Below are positions 18,891 through 27,141 of a DNA stretch of 37,675 nt, piece after piece. This DNA is from an uncultured Cellulophaga sp. (GTDB taxonomy: Bacteria; Bacteroidota; Bacteroidia; Flavobacteriales; Flavobacteriaceae), in NCBI GenBank assembly GCA_947496695.1, contig CANMEI010000013.1:1-37675 (forward strand), in the 5' to 3' direction. A program made the translations under genes and the position numbers. Positions within the stretch are counted from its first letter, which is position 1. Every line of letters starts with the position of its first letter. A model generated the notes under the pieces. The model saw nothing but the letters and a program-made list of their open reading frames with translations. It was not told where the DNA came from and did no database searches.

Positions 18891-20627
18891 CTATTCTTCA
18901 TCTGGGTGCGATACATATAAATCATAAACAACTACTTCTCCATAATTATTTGGATCATCAGTCTCATCACCTTCTTCATCTGCATTACTTTGTGTGTAGT
19001 TACCAATTTTAAAATAAGATTGGTCATAATCCAAATCCATTAAAATAGAGCTACCACTATCTTTAACCAAATAACCATCAGCACTTCCACTTGCATATTT
19101 ACTTTTTAAAGTACCATCTTCACTATAGTATACATAATGCTTACCATCAACAACTTCAAATATAACTTCATGTAGCGTACCTAAAGAATAATTTGTTTTT
19201 ATAGTAACATCACTTCTTAATTTATTACCATTAAAACTTAAGAATAAGTGAGAACCTTCTAATCTAAGAACCATAGCATCATCAATACCAGCTTCTTTAT
19301 CACCATGTATTTGAGTAGCTACTAAATGATTTTTTACAATTGGCAAATGTGTAATTGCCTGGCTAACATATACTACATGCGTTCCATCTGTAGTCCAATA
19401 TTTATCAACATCACCATCTTCAGTTCTTTCTCTTAATTCCGATCTTACATAGTCGGAATTTGGAGTAGTACCATTGTTACTTCTAATTGGAGCTCTAAAA
19501 ACCATTCCGTTTTTCTCATCATTTACATAAAAATATTCATTGTTATCTTCTCCACACAATGTTTTATCCTCTTCTCCATCAGGATATGTAATTTTCCACT
19601 GGTTACAGTTATCCATTAAATCGGATGGAATTGATGCATTACCTATTGGAGTTGTTGTACCTGAACTAGTCCCAAAAACTTGCACTTCAGCTAAAGATAA
19701 TGGTGTAGCTGTATCTTTTTGCTTAATTCTAACTCTATTTCCTGAAACAGTACCTGTATTAATTACTAAATTAGGACTAGGTGTTTCTGTGTAAGTTTCT
19801 TTAAAAACTAAAGTATTACTACTGTTATAAACAAACACATCAAAATTACTTAAACGACTTGAACAACAGCTATCTGTTCTGTTCCAAATTACCACTTCTT
19901 CAATAGTAGTATCAGCATCTAAACGCACTTGCCACCAATCTAATTCGCTGGTATCATTAGTATGTGTTACACTTCCTCCACTCCATTTTCCAGTGGTATC
20001 TCCATCAATAGCTAATTCGGCACCTCCTGAATTAGCTGAATAGTCTGAAGATTGCTCTGCTTCACCACTTAATGCTAAATTAGCACTAGCTGTAGCCGCT
20101 ATATCAACAGGTGTAATTGTAATCCAGTTAATATTCCAACCACCACCTGTAGCTAATATTTTTAATGTACTTGATCCAGCAACTAAATTAACTGTTTTTG
20201 AAGTTGTTACCCAAGTTTGCCACCCACCAGTTGCAGCCTTATTTACATTTGATAATTTGGTGTCATCTTGATAAAAATCAAATTTAGAAGTATTAGTACT
20301 TGATGCTACTCTAAAATCAAATTTATAGCTTCCCGAAGCAGGTACTGTAAGATCATATTCTAAATAATCGCCTGTATCAATCCATCCAACGTTTATACCT
20401 CCACCAGAATCTGATGTTGTTTCTGTTTTTACACCACTCATACTGTCAAAATCTTCTGCTTGAAAAGTTAATGCTGATGTGGTTGAGACTGTTACTTCTG
20501 CTACAGAAAATTCTTCTAAATTCTCTTCGTAAAAATTCTCTTTTTCTGAACAGTTGTAAGTGAAAATTGCTGCTGATAGCAACAATACCCTTACACTCAT
20601 AAGTTTAATAGTTTTTTTCATTTTCAT
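18891..20627 (-). CDS. Multidomain PL7 alginate lyase with CBM6 and F5/8C (CBM32-like) domains
   Basis: 578 residues. A probable lipoprotein signal ends at Cys26 (IFTYNC). A CBM6 domain (about 54-173) starts FQAEDFD and contains VGWIDTGDYLEYDL and WNINWITITP. A coagulation factor 5/8 type C/CBM32-like domain (about 183-318) starts NLALSGEAEQSSDY and contains AIDGDTTGKWSGG and an adjacent Cys pair (254-255). The PL7 catalytic domain follows (331-578) with VRSELR (394-399), QIH (439-441) and YFKIGNYTQ (538-546). The binding modules probably anchor the enzyme on alginate or cell-wall material at the cell surface. The catalytic domain is a close paralogue of the smaller lyase downstream. The ATG at 20627 is followed two codons later by a second ATG that could also be used. 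Confidence 0.93.
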   Translation of the reverse strand: MKMKKTIKLMSVRVLLLSAAIFTYNCSEKENFYEENLEEFSVAEVTVSTTSALTFQAEDFDSMSGVKTETTSDSGGGINVGWIDTGDYLEYDLTVPASGSYKFDFRVASSTNTSKFDFYQDDTKLSNVNKAATGGWQTWVTTSKTVNLVAGSSTLKILATGGGWNINWITITPVDIAATASANLALSGEAEQSSDYSANSGGAELAIDGDTTGKWSGGSVTHTNDTSELDWWQVRLDADTTIEEVVIWNRTDSCCSSRLSNFDVFVYNSSNTLVFKETYTETPSPNLVINTGTVSGNRVRIKQKDTATPLSLAEVQVFGTSSGTTTPIGNASIPSDLMDNCNQWKITYPDGEEDKTLCGEDNNEYFYVNDEKNGMVFRAPIRSNNGTTPNSDYVRSELRERTEDGDVDKYWTTDGTHVVYVSQAITHLPIVKNHLVATQIHGDKEAGIDDAMVLRLEGSHLFLSFNGNKLRSDVTIKTNYSLGTLHEVIFEVVDGKHYVYYSEDGTLKSKYASGSADGYLVKDSGSSILMDLDYDQSYFKIGNYTQSNADEEGDETDDPNNYGEVVVYDLYVSHPDEE

Positions 20628-20671
20628 TGTTAAGTGAGTTAAATTGAGTTAAAATTTGCTTGACCTTATAA

Positions 20672-20696
20672 TTGGATAACCAATTTGGTCAACCAA
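20672..20696. promoter_or_regulatory. Two tandem palindromic operator sites upstream of the multidomain PL7 lyase
   Basis: TTGGATAACCAA (20672-20683) and TTGGTCAACCAA (20685-20696), with centres 13 bp apart, 45-69 bp upstream of the lyase ATG. They share the TTGGnnAACCAA core with the perfect palindrome before the smaller lyase. The region divides the lyase from gcvT, which reads the other way. No exact sigma-A promoter is visible on the lyase strand. Confidence 0.6.
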
Positions 20697-20855
20697 TTAT
20701 AGGTCTTTAATTACATAATTCAAAATATTTTGTTAAAAATTAGATGAAATACAAATAAATTATTAATTAAAAATATATAATTAATGATTTTAACTAAAAC
20801 ACAACAATTAAACACAACAATAACTTTCAACTCTCTTAGTCTAAGATATTTTCAA

Positions 20856-20863
20856 TAATTTTG
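20856..20863 (+). promoter_or_regulatory. Possible -7 element of the gcvT operon
   Basis: TAATTTTG matches the Bacteroidota -7 consensus exactly, about 18 bp before the gcvT ATG. No good TTTG box lies at the right distance upstream, so confidence is moderate. Confidence 0.35.
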
Positions 20864-20881
20864 AGTCTTAAAATATTCTAC

Positions 20882-21967
20882 ATGAAAAATACTGCTTTAA
20901 CACAAATACATGAACAGCTAGGCGCAAAACTGGTTCCTTTTGCCGGTTATAACATGCCTGTATCTTATGAAGGTGTAAATATTGAACACGAAACTGTTCG
21001 AAATAATGTAGGTGTTTTTGATGTTTCGCACATGGGCGAATTTTTAATTGGAGGAACCAATGCTTTAAAATTGATTCAAAAAATATGTTCTAATGATGCT
21101 TCTAAATTAAATATAGGGCAAGCTCAATATAGTTGCATGCCTAATGAAACTGGTGGTATTATTGATGATTTAATCATATATAAAATTAAAGAAGAACAAT
21201 ACCTTTTAGTTGTAAATGCTTCTAATATTGATAAAGATTGGAACCATATATCAAAATATAATAAAGAATTTAATGCTGATATGCGTAATATATCAGAAGG
21301 CTATTCTTTATTAGCAATCCAAGGCCCAAAAGCTGTTGAGGCTATGCAATCATTAACTTCTATTAATTTATCTGAAATAAAATTTTATACTTTTAAAGTT
21401 GCTGGTTTTGCTGGTATTGAAAATGTTATAATTTCGGCTACTGGATATACAGGATCTGGTGGTTTTGAAGTGTATTGTAAAAATGAAGAAGTAGAGCAAA
21501 TTTGGAATAAAGTTTTTGAAGCTGGTAAAGATTTTGATATAAAACCAATTGGTTTAGCTGCTCGTGATACTTTACGTTTAGAAATGGGTTATTGCTTATA
21601 TGGTAACGACATTAATGATGAAACATCGCCATTAGAGGCTGGCTTAGGTTGGGTAACAAAATTCACTAAAGATTTTGTGAATAGTGAAAATTTAGCAAAA
21701 CAAAAAGAAGCTGGTGTTAACAAAAAATTAATTGCTTTTGAATTAGATGAAAGAGGCATTCCCCGCCATGATTATGATATTGTAAATGAATCTGGTGATA
21801 AAATAGGGATTGTGACCTCTGGTACCATGTCTCCATCAATGGGTAAAGGTATTGGTTTAGGTTATGTGCCTATTACAAATAGCAAAATTGGCAATAAAAT
21901 ATATATTCAAATAAGAAAAAAAGCTGTTCCTGCAACAATTATAAAATTACCTTTTTATAAAATTTAA
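20882..21967 (+). CDS. gcvT: Glycine cleavage system T protein (aminomethyltransferase)
   Basis: 361 residues from ATG 20882. A TTG seven codons upstream overlaps the -7 element and is rejected. GcvT transfers the methylene unit from the aminomethyl-lipoyl arm of H protein to tetrahydrofolate and releases ammonia. Typical segments are PFAGYNMPVSYEG, FDVSHMGEF, LAARDTLRLEMGYCLYGNDI and TSGTMSPSMGKGIGLGYV. Its length equals the family norm. The P and H proteins are not in the window. Its stop codon overlaps the start of glsA by one base (TAATG), so the two are translationally coupled. Confidence 0.96.
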   Translation: MKNTALTQIHEQLGAKLVPFAGYNMPVSYEGVNIEHETVRNNVGVFDVSHMGEFLIGGTNALKLIQKICSNDASKLNIGQAQYSCMPNETGGIIDDLIIYKIKEEQYLLVVNASNIDKDWNHISKYNKEFNADMRNISEGYSLLAIQGPKAVEAMQSLTSINLSEIKFYTFKVAGFAGIENVIISATGYTGSGGFEVYCKNEEVEQIWNKVFEAGKDFDIKPIGLAARDTLRLEMGYCLYGNDINDETSPLEAGLGWVTKFTKDFVNSENLAKQKEAGVNKKLIAFELDERGIPRHDYDIVNESGDKIGIVTSGTMSPSMGKGIGLGYVPITNSKIGNKIYIQIRKKAVPATIIKLPFYKI

Positions 21968-22881
21968 TGATTGACTATTCTAAAATATTAAATACTATTC
22001 ACCATGAAGCCACAACCTCAAAAGATCGAGGTGAAATTGCTACATATATTCCTGAATTGTCAAAGGTAGATGTTACTAAATTTGGTATTCATTTAATGGA
22101 TATTCATAAAAATGAATTTTCATCTGGTAATGCAAAAGAAAAATTTTCAATTCAGAGTATATCAAAAGTCCTATCATTAAGTCAAGCTTTAAGTATAATT
22201 GGGGAAGATTTATGGAAAAGAATTGATGTAGAACCGTCAGGTGATCCTTTTAATCATTTATCTTTATTAGAACTTGAAAATGGTATTCCAAGAAATCCGT
22301 TAATAAACGCTGGAGCAATTGTGGTAGCAGATATATTAGTATCAAAACTTAAAAACCCAAAAGAAGATTTTTTAACTTTTATTCAAGATATATCAGGTGA
22401 TAAAAGCATTAACTTTGATTCAAAAGTTGCACAATCAGAAAAACAAACGGGTTTTAATAACTATGCTGCTGCAAATCTTTTAAAGTCGTACGGTAATTTA
22501 CATAATGATGTAGACACAGTTCTTGATTTTTACTTTCACCAATGTTCTTTATCAATGAGTTGTGCGCAACTTACTAAAGTATTTTATATTTATATGAATC
22601 GTGGTAAATGCATGCAAAATAAAACCTACTTAACAACTAGCCAAGTAAAAAGAATTAATGCACTAATGCTTACTTGTGGGTTTTATGATGAAGCAGGCGA
22701 ATTTGCATTTGAAGTTGGTTTGCCAGGCAAAAGTGGTGTAGGTGGCGGTATTGTAGCGTTACTACCAAATAATTATTGTGTAGCTACATGGTCACCTGGC
22801 TTAAATAAAAAAGGAAATTCTAAATTAGGCATGTTAGCTTTAGAACGATTAACTACTGCAACACAACAGTCAATATTTTAA
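21967..22881 (+). CDS. glsA: Glutaminase
   Basis: 304 residues, the usual size of bacterial GlsA glutaminases, which belong to the serine beta-lactamase-like fold. It hydrolyses glutamine to glutamate and ammonia. The Ser-x-x-Lys catalytic pair is in FSIQSISKVLSL (about residues 60-71). NPLINAGAI follows (about 112-120), and KSGVGGGIVALLP is the third active-site segment. The ATG overlaps the gcvT stop by one base; the next gene begins 3 bp after its stop. Confidence 0.94.
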   Translation: MIDYSKILNTIHHEATTSKDRGEIATYIPELSKVDVTKFGIHLMDIHKNEFSSGNAKEKFSIQSISKVLSLSQALSIIGEDLWKRIDVEPSGDPFNHLSLLELENGIPRNPLINAGAIVVADILVSKLKNPKEDFLTFIQDISGDKSINFDSKVAQSEKQTGFNNYAAANLLKSYGNLHNDVDTVLDFYFHQCSLSMSCAQLTKVFYIYMNRGKCMQNKTYLTTSQVKRINALMLTCGFYDEAGEFAFEVGLPGKSGVGGGIVALLPNNYCVATWSPGLNKKGNSKLGMLALERLTTATQQSIF

Positions 22882-22884
22882 TAA

Positions 22885-23706
22885 TTGGATAAAAAAAGAA
22901 TTCTTATACTTGGAGCCAGTGGCTTTATTGGCAATGCAATATATAAAGAGTTATGTAACTACTTTAACACTTTTGGAACCTATAATGCAGCAAGAAGATC
23001 ATTTGAAAGTAACAAGCAATTTTATAAATATAATTTAGAAGAAGATGATGTTTTTGATGTCTTAGAAGAAACAAGACCTGACATTATTATTTCGGCATTA
23101 CGAGGGAATTTTCAAGAACAAATTATTGCTCACCAACATTTGGTAGAGTATGTATTAGATAAAAAATGTAAAATCTATTTTATTTCATCGGCGAATGTAT
23201 ATGATGCCTATAGCAAATACCCATCTTATGAATACGACAAAACATTATCTGAAAGCATTTATGGTCGATTAAAAATAAAAATTGAAAACATGCTTTTACG
23301 TATTCCGAAGGAGAAAATGGCAATTTTAAGGGTGCCAATGGTTTTTGGTAATGGATCGCCACGCGTAAAAGAAATGAAAACAAACATAACAAATAACGAA
23401 CCTGTTGAAGTGTTTCCGAATTTAGTGATGAATGTTACTAATGACACAAAATTAACACAGCAAATTCACTATTTAATAAGTAAAAACAAAAGTGGTATTT
23501 ATCACTTAGGCAGTAACGATTTAGTACATCATGATGAGTTTATTAATGAAATACTGAAAAGAGTTGGTAGTTTTAACCCTTTATTTAAAAGAGTTTACAC
23601 AACAAATGAAGAACGCTATTTAGCCGTTTTACCTAAAGACAATAAATTACCTAAAAACTACCAAACAACTTACGAAGAAGTAATTGAAGAACACGTAATT
23701 GGATAA
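22885..23706 (+). CDS. NAD(P)-dependent epimerase/dehydratase family protein (RmlD-like), TTG start
   Basis: 273 residues of the extended short-chain dehydrogenase type. The Rossmann loop ILILGASGFIGNAIYKEL lies at residues 6-23. Further landmarks are SSANVYDAY around residue 94 and the catalytic Tyr-x-x-x-Lys as YGRLK (about 129-133). The fold resembles dTDP-4-dehydrorhamnose reductase, but the substrate cannot be read from sequence and no sugar-nucleotide cluster is nearby. The Rossmann motif must start at the beginning of the frame and there is no ATG before about residue 135, so TTG at 22885, 3 bp after glsA, is the start. Part of the gcvT operon. Confidence 0.85.
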   Translation: MDKKRILILGASGFIGNAIYKELCNYFNTFGTYNAARRSFESNKQFYKYNLEEDDVFDVLEETRPDIIISALRGNFQEQIIAHQHLVEYVLDKKCKIYFISSANVYDAYSKYPSYEYDKTLSESIYGRLKIKIENMLLRIPKEKMAILRVPMVFGNGSPRVKEMKTNITNNEPVEVFPNLVMNVTNDTKLTQQIHYLISKNKSGIYHLGSNDLVHHDEFINEILKRVGSFNPLFKRVYTTNEERYLAVLPKDNKLPKNYQTTYEEVIEEHVIG

Positions 23707-23717
23707 AAAATAATACA

Positions 23718-24005
23718 ATGCAAAAATTAAATACACAAGAAATAGAAAAAGAATTAGAACAATTAGACGGTTGGGAGTTTGTTGATGGGGCTATTGAAAC
23801 ATCATTTGAATTTGCCAATTTTAGAGATGCTTTTTCTGTAATGACAAGAATTGCTTTTGAGTGTGAAGCACAAAACCATCATCCTGAATGGACAAATGTT
23901 TACAACTCATTACAAATACGCTTAAACACACATGATGCTGAAGGTGTTACCGAAAAAGATTTCAAATTAGCCAAGGTCATTGAGTCTATTATTCTGAGCG
24001 AATAA
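23718..24005 (+). CDS. phhB: 4a-hydroxytetrahydrobiopterin dehydratase (pterin-4a-carbinolamine dehydratase)
   Basis: 95 residues, the full PCD/PhhB length. The active-site signature EAQNHHPEWTNVYN (about residues 52-65) holds the catalytic histidines. It dehydrates 4a-hydroxytetrahydrobiopterin so that the pterin cofactor can be recycled after aromatic amino-acid hydroxylation. No hydroxylase gene is present here. It is the last gene of the gcvT-glsA-epimerase-phhB run, 11 bp after the epimerase. Confidence 0.93.
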   Translation: MQKLNTQEIEKELEQLDGWEFVDGAIETSFEFANFRDAFSVMTRIAFECEAQNHHPEWTNVYNSLQIRLNTHDAEGVTEKDFKLAKVIESIILSE

Positions 24006-24023
24006 CATTGCACCAATATTAGA

Positions 24024-24054
24024 CTTGTTCAAGTATTAAATTATATTAAATTTG
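24024..24054 (+). promoter_or_regulatory. Putative sigma-A promoter of yebC
   Basis: CTTG (24024-24027), a 19-base spacer and TAAATTTG (24047-24054), the latter an exact -7 match. The start would lie about 23 nt upstream of the yebC ATG, giving yebC its own promoter behind the gcvT operon. Confidence 0.55.
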
Positions 24055-24083
24055 TAAAACTAATTTTATAATCACTTTTAGAA

Positions 24084-24794
24084 ATGGGAAGAGCTTTTGA
24101 GTTTAGAAAGGCACGTAAAATGAAAAGATGGTCTGCAATGTCTAAAGCGTTTACGCGTATTGGAAAAGATATTGTGATGGCAGTTAAAGAAGGCGGCCCT
24201 GATCCTGATTCAAACGCAAGACTAAGAGCTGTTATACAGAATGCAAAGTCTGTAAACATGCCTAAAGACAATGTTGAGCGTGCTATAAAACGTGCGAGCG
24301 ATAAAAGTATAGGTGATTTCAAAGAAGTGCTTTTTGAAGGTTATGCACCACATGGTATTGCTATTTTAGTAGAAACAGCAACAGATAACAATACAAGAAC
24401 CGTAGCCAACGTTCGTAGTTACTTTAACAAATGTAATGGGAACATGGGAACTTCTGGTTCTGTAGAGTTTATGTTTGACCACACCTGTAATTTTAGAATA
24501 CCTGCTGAAGGCATTGACACTGAAGAATTAGAATTAGAAATGATTGATTTTGGTGCCGAAGAAGTTTTTGCTGATGATGATGGTATTTTAATCTACGCTC
24601 CATTTGAAAGCTTTGGCGCTATACAGAAAGAATTAGAATCAAGAGAAATTGAAATTTTATCTTCTGGTTTTGAACGTATACCACAAGTAACAAAACAGTT
24701 AAATGAAGAAGAAGCTGCTGATGTTGAAAAATTATTAGAAAAACTTGAAGAAGATGACGATGTACAAAATGTATATCATTCAATGCAAGAATAA
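24084..24794 (+). CDS. yebC: YebC/PmpR family protein (TACO1-like)
   Basis: 236 residues, normal length. The N-terminus MGRAFEFRKARKMKRWSAMSKAFTRIGKDI is close to the YebC consensus. GGPDPDSNARLRAVIQNAKS, MPKDNVERAIKRA and GYAPHGIAILVE are family hallmarks. Members have been described as transcriptional regulators, and more recently some as ribosome-associated factors that help translate difficult sequences; which applies here cannot be told. The C-terminal tail is acidic. Its own promoter and a strong terminator bound it. Confidence 0.95.
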   Translation: MGRAFEFRKARKMKRWSAMSKAFTRIGKDIVMAVKEGGPDPDSNARLRAVIQNAKSVNMPKDNVERAIKRASDKSIGDFKEVLFEGYAPHGIAILVETATDNNTRTVANVRSYFNKCNGNMGTSGSVEFMFDHTCNFRIPAEGIDTEELELEMIDFGAEEVFADDDGILIYAPFESFGAIQKELESREIEILSSGFERIPQVTKQLNEEEAADVEKLLEKLEEDDDVQNVYHSMQE

Positions 24795-24823
24795 ATACTT
24801 ATTTTTATACAAGAGAGTATTAT

Positions 24824-24864
24824 AAAAAAGAGACTGCTAGTAAAAACTAGCAGTCTCTTTTTTT
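24824..24864. terminator. Strong bidirectional terminator between yebC and the PlsC-like gene
   Basis: Perfect 12-bp stem GAGACTGCTAGT (24830-24841) / ACTAGCAGTCTC (24846-24857), loop AAAA, with six A before and seven T after. It serves yebC on the plus strand and the seven-gene minus-strand cluster. It overlaps the first bases of the stop codon of the PlsC-like gene (24863-24865). Confidence 0.93.
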
Positions 24865-25411
24865 ATGCAATAAAACTCTTTTTTGCAATTCTACCAATAA
24901 CACCTTTAAAGAAAGATTTATACAACTTAAAATCAGCTTCTTGATCGTCAGTTGTAAAATATGGTTCAGATATTTTTATTTGTTTTTTTCCATAATCAAA
25001 TGCAACCATAACAACTGGTACATTGGCTGCTTTAGCTATAAAATAAAAACCAGTTTTCCATTCTGTTACTTTATTCCTTGTTCCTTCTGGAGATAATGAC
25101 AAACGAAATTTATCCTTACTATCAAAAATAGCAGCAATTGCAGTAACAGTATCACTCTTTTTATTTCTAACAATAGGAGCTCCACCCACTTTTTTAAGAA
25201 ACCAGCCAATTGGCCCTACAAATAAACTTTTTTTACCTATAAAATTAATTTCTTTTTGCCATATTTTACGAACTAAAAGCCCTAAAAACAAGTCAGAATA
25301 ACTTGTGTGTGACACAACGATAATTACGCATTTTTTAACATCAGGAAAATCGCCAATAAGCTTCCATCCCATTATTTTAAAATAGATAAATTTTGCAATT
25401 GCATGCATCAT
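24863..25411 (-). CDS. PlsC-like acyltransferase (1-acylglycerol-3-phosphate O-acyltransferase family)
   Basis: 182 residues, short for PlsC and closer to the compact lipid or ornithine/lyso-lipid acyltransferases. The catalytic HX4D motif is SHTSYSD (about residues 35-41). The acceptor-binding block is SLSPEGTRNKVTEWKTGFYF (about 105-124). The N-terminus is hydrophobic and probably rests on the inner membrane. Acyl chain and acceptor are unknown. It is the last gene of the minus-strand cluster, 20 bp after the kdnB-like gene. A second ATG one codon after the first could be the true start. Confidence 0.88.
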   Translation of the reverse strand: MMHAIAKFIYFKIMGWKLIGDFPDVKKCVIIVVSHTSYSDLFLGLLVRKIWQKEINFIGKKSLFVGPIGWFLKKVGGAPIVRNKKSDTVTAIAAIFDSKDKFRLSLSPEGTRNKVTEWKTGFYFIAKAANVPVVMVAFDYGKKQIKISEPYFTTDDQEADFKLYKSFFKGVIGRIAKKSFIA

Positions 25412-25431
25412 ATAAAAAACTTATTTATTAG

Positions 25432-26508
25432 CTATACCTTCTTAAACAATTGTAAAAGACGATCATACGTCATAATATTTTTCCATTTTTCTCCTAAAGC
25501 ATTTTCCCAAAGTGGTTCTAAACCTAAAGAAACATTTATCATTGTATCAAATTGCTCATCTGTAAGGTTTGCACAAACACTTTTAGGTAATTCTATCTGG
25601 TACTTTTCTTGCATTTGTTTAAATAATTTTACTCCCTCAGGATAAAACTCTTCTAAATATTGAAATACCAAACAATTACCTATACCATGTTTTACTCCTA
25701 ATACATAAGCTAAACCATAACTCATAGCATGTGCAACACCCACTTGTGAGTATGCAATACTCATACCACCATGCCACGATGCCATCATTAATTTATCACG
25801 CGATTCACTTTCTGGAATATCATTTAAATACACCTCTTTACAAAGCTCTAATGCTTTTTCACCATAACTCTGACTAAATGCGTTTAAATATGTGCCGTTT
25901 AAAGATTCTATACAATGAATATAACAATCCATACCCGTATAAAACCATTGTTCTTTTGAAACTCCTACTGTTAAATTAGGGTCTAAAATAACTTGATCAA
26001 AAGGTGTGAAATCAGAATTAATCCCTAACTTCTTCTCTGGGCCCATTAACACAGTTGTTCTTGAAACTTCTGCCCCTGTACCACTTATTGTTGGAATTCC
26101 GACATGATAAACAGCTTGCTTTTTAACTAAATCCCAGCCTTGATATTCAGAAGCCTTACCATTATTAGTTAGCATTATTGCCACAGCTTTTGCTAAATCT
26201 AATAATGTGCCACCACCAATACCTATAATACCTGAAGGCAATTCACTATAAGTTTCCTTTATTTTTTCTACAAGAATATCTACCTGTGCAGTTTTTGGCT
26301 CTTCTTCTGATGAAATAAAAATTATTTGATCGTGAAAAAGTAATGGTATTTTTGAAACTAATTCATGAGCTTCAAAAACATCATCTATTAAAAATATAAA
26401 AGGTGCTTCTGAGTTTTTACGTTTTGGCATTAATATTTCACCTAACTGTAAAAAACTATCACTACCAAAAACAACTCTTGGCACCATCGGAAAATTCCTG
26501 TACTTCAT
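25432..26508 (-). CDS. kdnB: Iron-containing alcohol dehydrogenase, probable 3-deoxy-D-manno-octulosonate 8-oxidase (KdnB-like)
   Basis: 358 residues, group III Fe-ADH. The NAD(P)-binding loop GIGGGTLLDLAKAVA lies at 96-110. The iron ligands are Asp194 and His198 in GMDCYIHCIES, His260 in GVAHAMSYGL and His274 in VKHGIGNC. Segments such as YRNF at the N-terminus, GWDLVKK, GIPTISGTGAE, QWFYTGMDCYIHC and HGIGNC match my memory of Shewanella KdnB, which oxidises Kdo at C8 before transamination by KdnA to 8-amino-Kdo. This is memory, not an alignment that was run. Context supports it: kdsB lies three genes upstream. No kdnA is present in the window. Gap of 6 bp from the acyltransferase gene before it. 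Confidence 0.8.
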   Translation of the reverse strand: MKYRNFPMVPRVVFGSDSFLQLGEILMPKRKNSEAPFIFLIDDVFEAHELVSKIPLLFHDQIIFISSEEEPKTAQVDILVEKIKETYSELPSGIIGIGGGTLLDLAKAVAIMLTNNGKASEYQGWDLVKKQAVYHVGIPTISGTGAEVSRTTVLMGPEKKLGINSDFTPFDQVILDPNLTVGVSKEQWFYTGMDCYIHCIESLNGTYLNAFSQSYGEKALELCKEVYLNDIPESESRDKLMMASWHGGMSIAYSQVGVAHAMSYGLAYVLGVKHGIGNCLVFQYLEEFYPEGVKLFKQMQEKYQIELPKSVCANLTDEQFDTMINVSLGLEPLWENALGEKWKNIMTYDRLLQLFKKV

Positions 26509-26514
26509 TAACTA

Positions 26515-27138
26515 TTATTTATAAGAATTTAAAAATTCTTGAAAATTTTCTAAAAAACAACTCACATGATAACCATCTACTAAAGCATGATTAACACTTA
26601 CTGCTATTGACATTTCAACTTTTCCATTAGTCTTAACAGCTTTCCCAAAAGCTAATTTTGGTACCGACTCTTTACGACCACTAACAGGCTCTTTATGTCC
26701 TGTAAAATCTATCCAAGGCATTGCTGAACAGTAAATACAATCTAGTGAGTTTACTGGCGGAAAAAGGCTGTTAGAACTTAAAACACGTTCTTTTTCTGAT
26801 TGTAAGTTATTTACAAATGATTTTAACTCTTTATTATACTTTACAAAAGTAAAACCAAAAGTTTTATTTGGTCTTATCATAGTTGGTGATGCATGAATAA
26901 CATCATACATAACAACCTTATCATTTTCAATTCGGTATTTAAAATTATCTATACTGTTAATTGCTTGTAAACAAGCATGCATATAGACTCCAAAAAATGA
27001 TAATTCATTTTCTGTAGCATATTGTTTTGCAATAGTAACATCAACCTTTGATGTTACGGCAAAATAAGGGTCAGTGAAGGTATTAAAAAACTCAAAATGT
27101 TCTTTTCTATCCCAAGTATCAATGGCAACAGGTTTCAT
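26515..27138 (-). CDS. Chloramphenicol-acetyltransferase-like acyltransferase
   Basis: 207 residues with the CAT fold. The catalytic motif HxxxDG appears as NHALVDGYHVSCFLENFQ near the C-terminus. CAT usually has HHxxxDG, and here the first His is Asn while the catalytic second His is kept. FTDPYFAVTSKVDVT and FFGVYMHACLQAINSI are typical of the N-terminal half. An acetyl-CoA-dependent O- or N-acyltransferase is expected. Tight packing (3 bp after the HAD gene, 6 bp before kdnB) suggests a role with the Kdo genes rather than drug resistance, but the substrate is not known. Confidence 0.8.
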   Translation of the reverse strand: MKPVAIDTWDRKEHFEFFNTFTDPYFAVTSKVDVTIAKQYATENELSFFGVYMHACLQAINSIDNFKYRIENDKVVMYDVIHASPTMIRPNKTFGFTFVKYNKELKSFVNNLQSEKERVLSSNSLFPPVNSLDCIYCSAMPWIDFTGHKEPVSGRKESVPKLAFGKAVKTNGKVEMSIAVSVNHALVDGYHVSCFLENFQEFLNSYK

Positions 27139-27141
27139 ATA

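Noticed and set aside
26515..27138. Chloramphenicol resistance gene
   Set aside because: The CAT-like fold is shared by many acyltransferases, the motif is NHxxxDG, and the gene is embedded in a housekeeping-type operon with kdsB.
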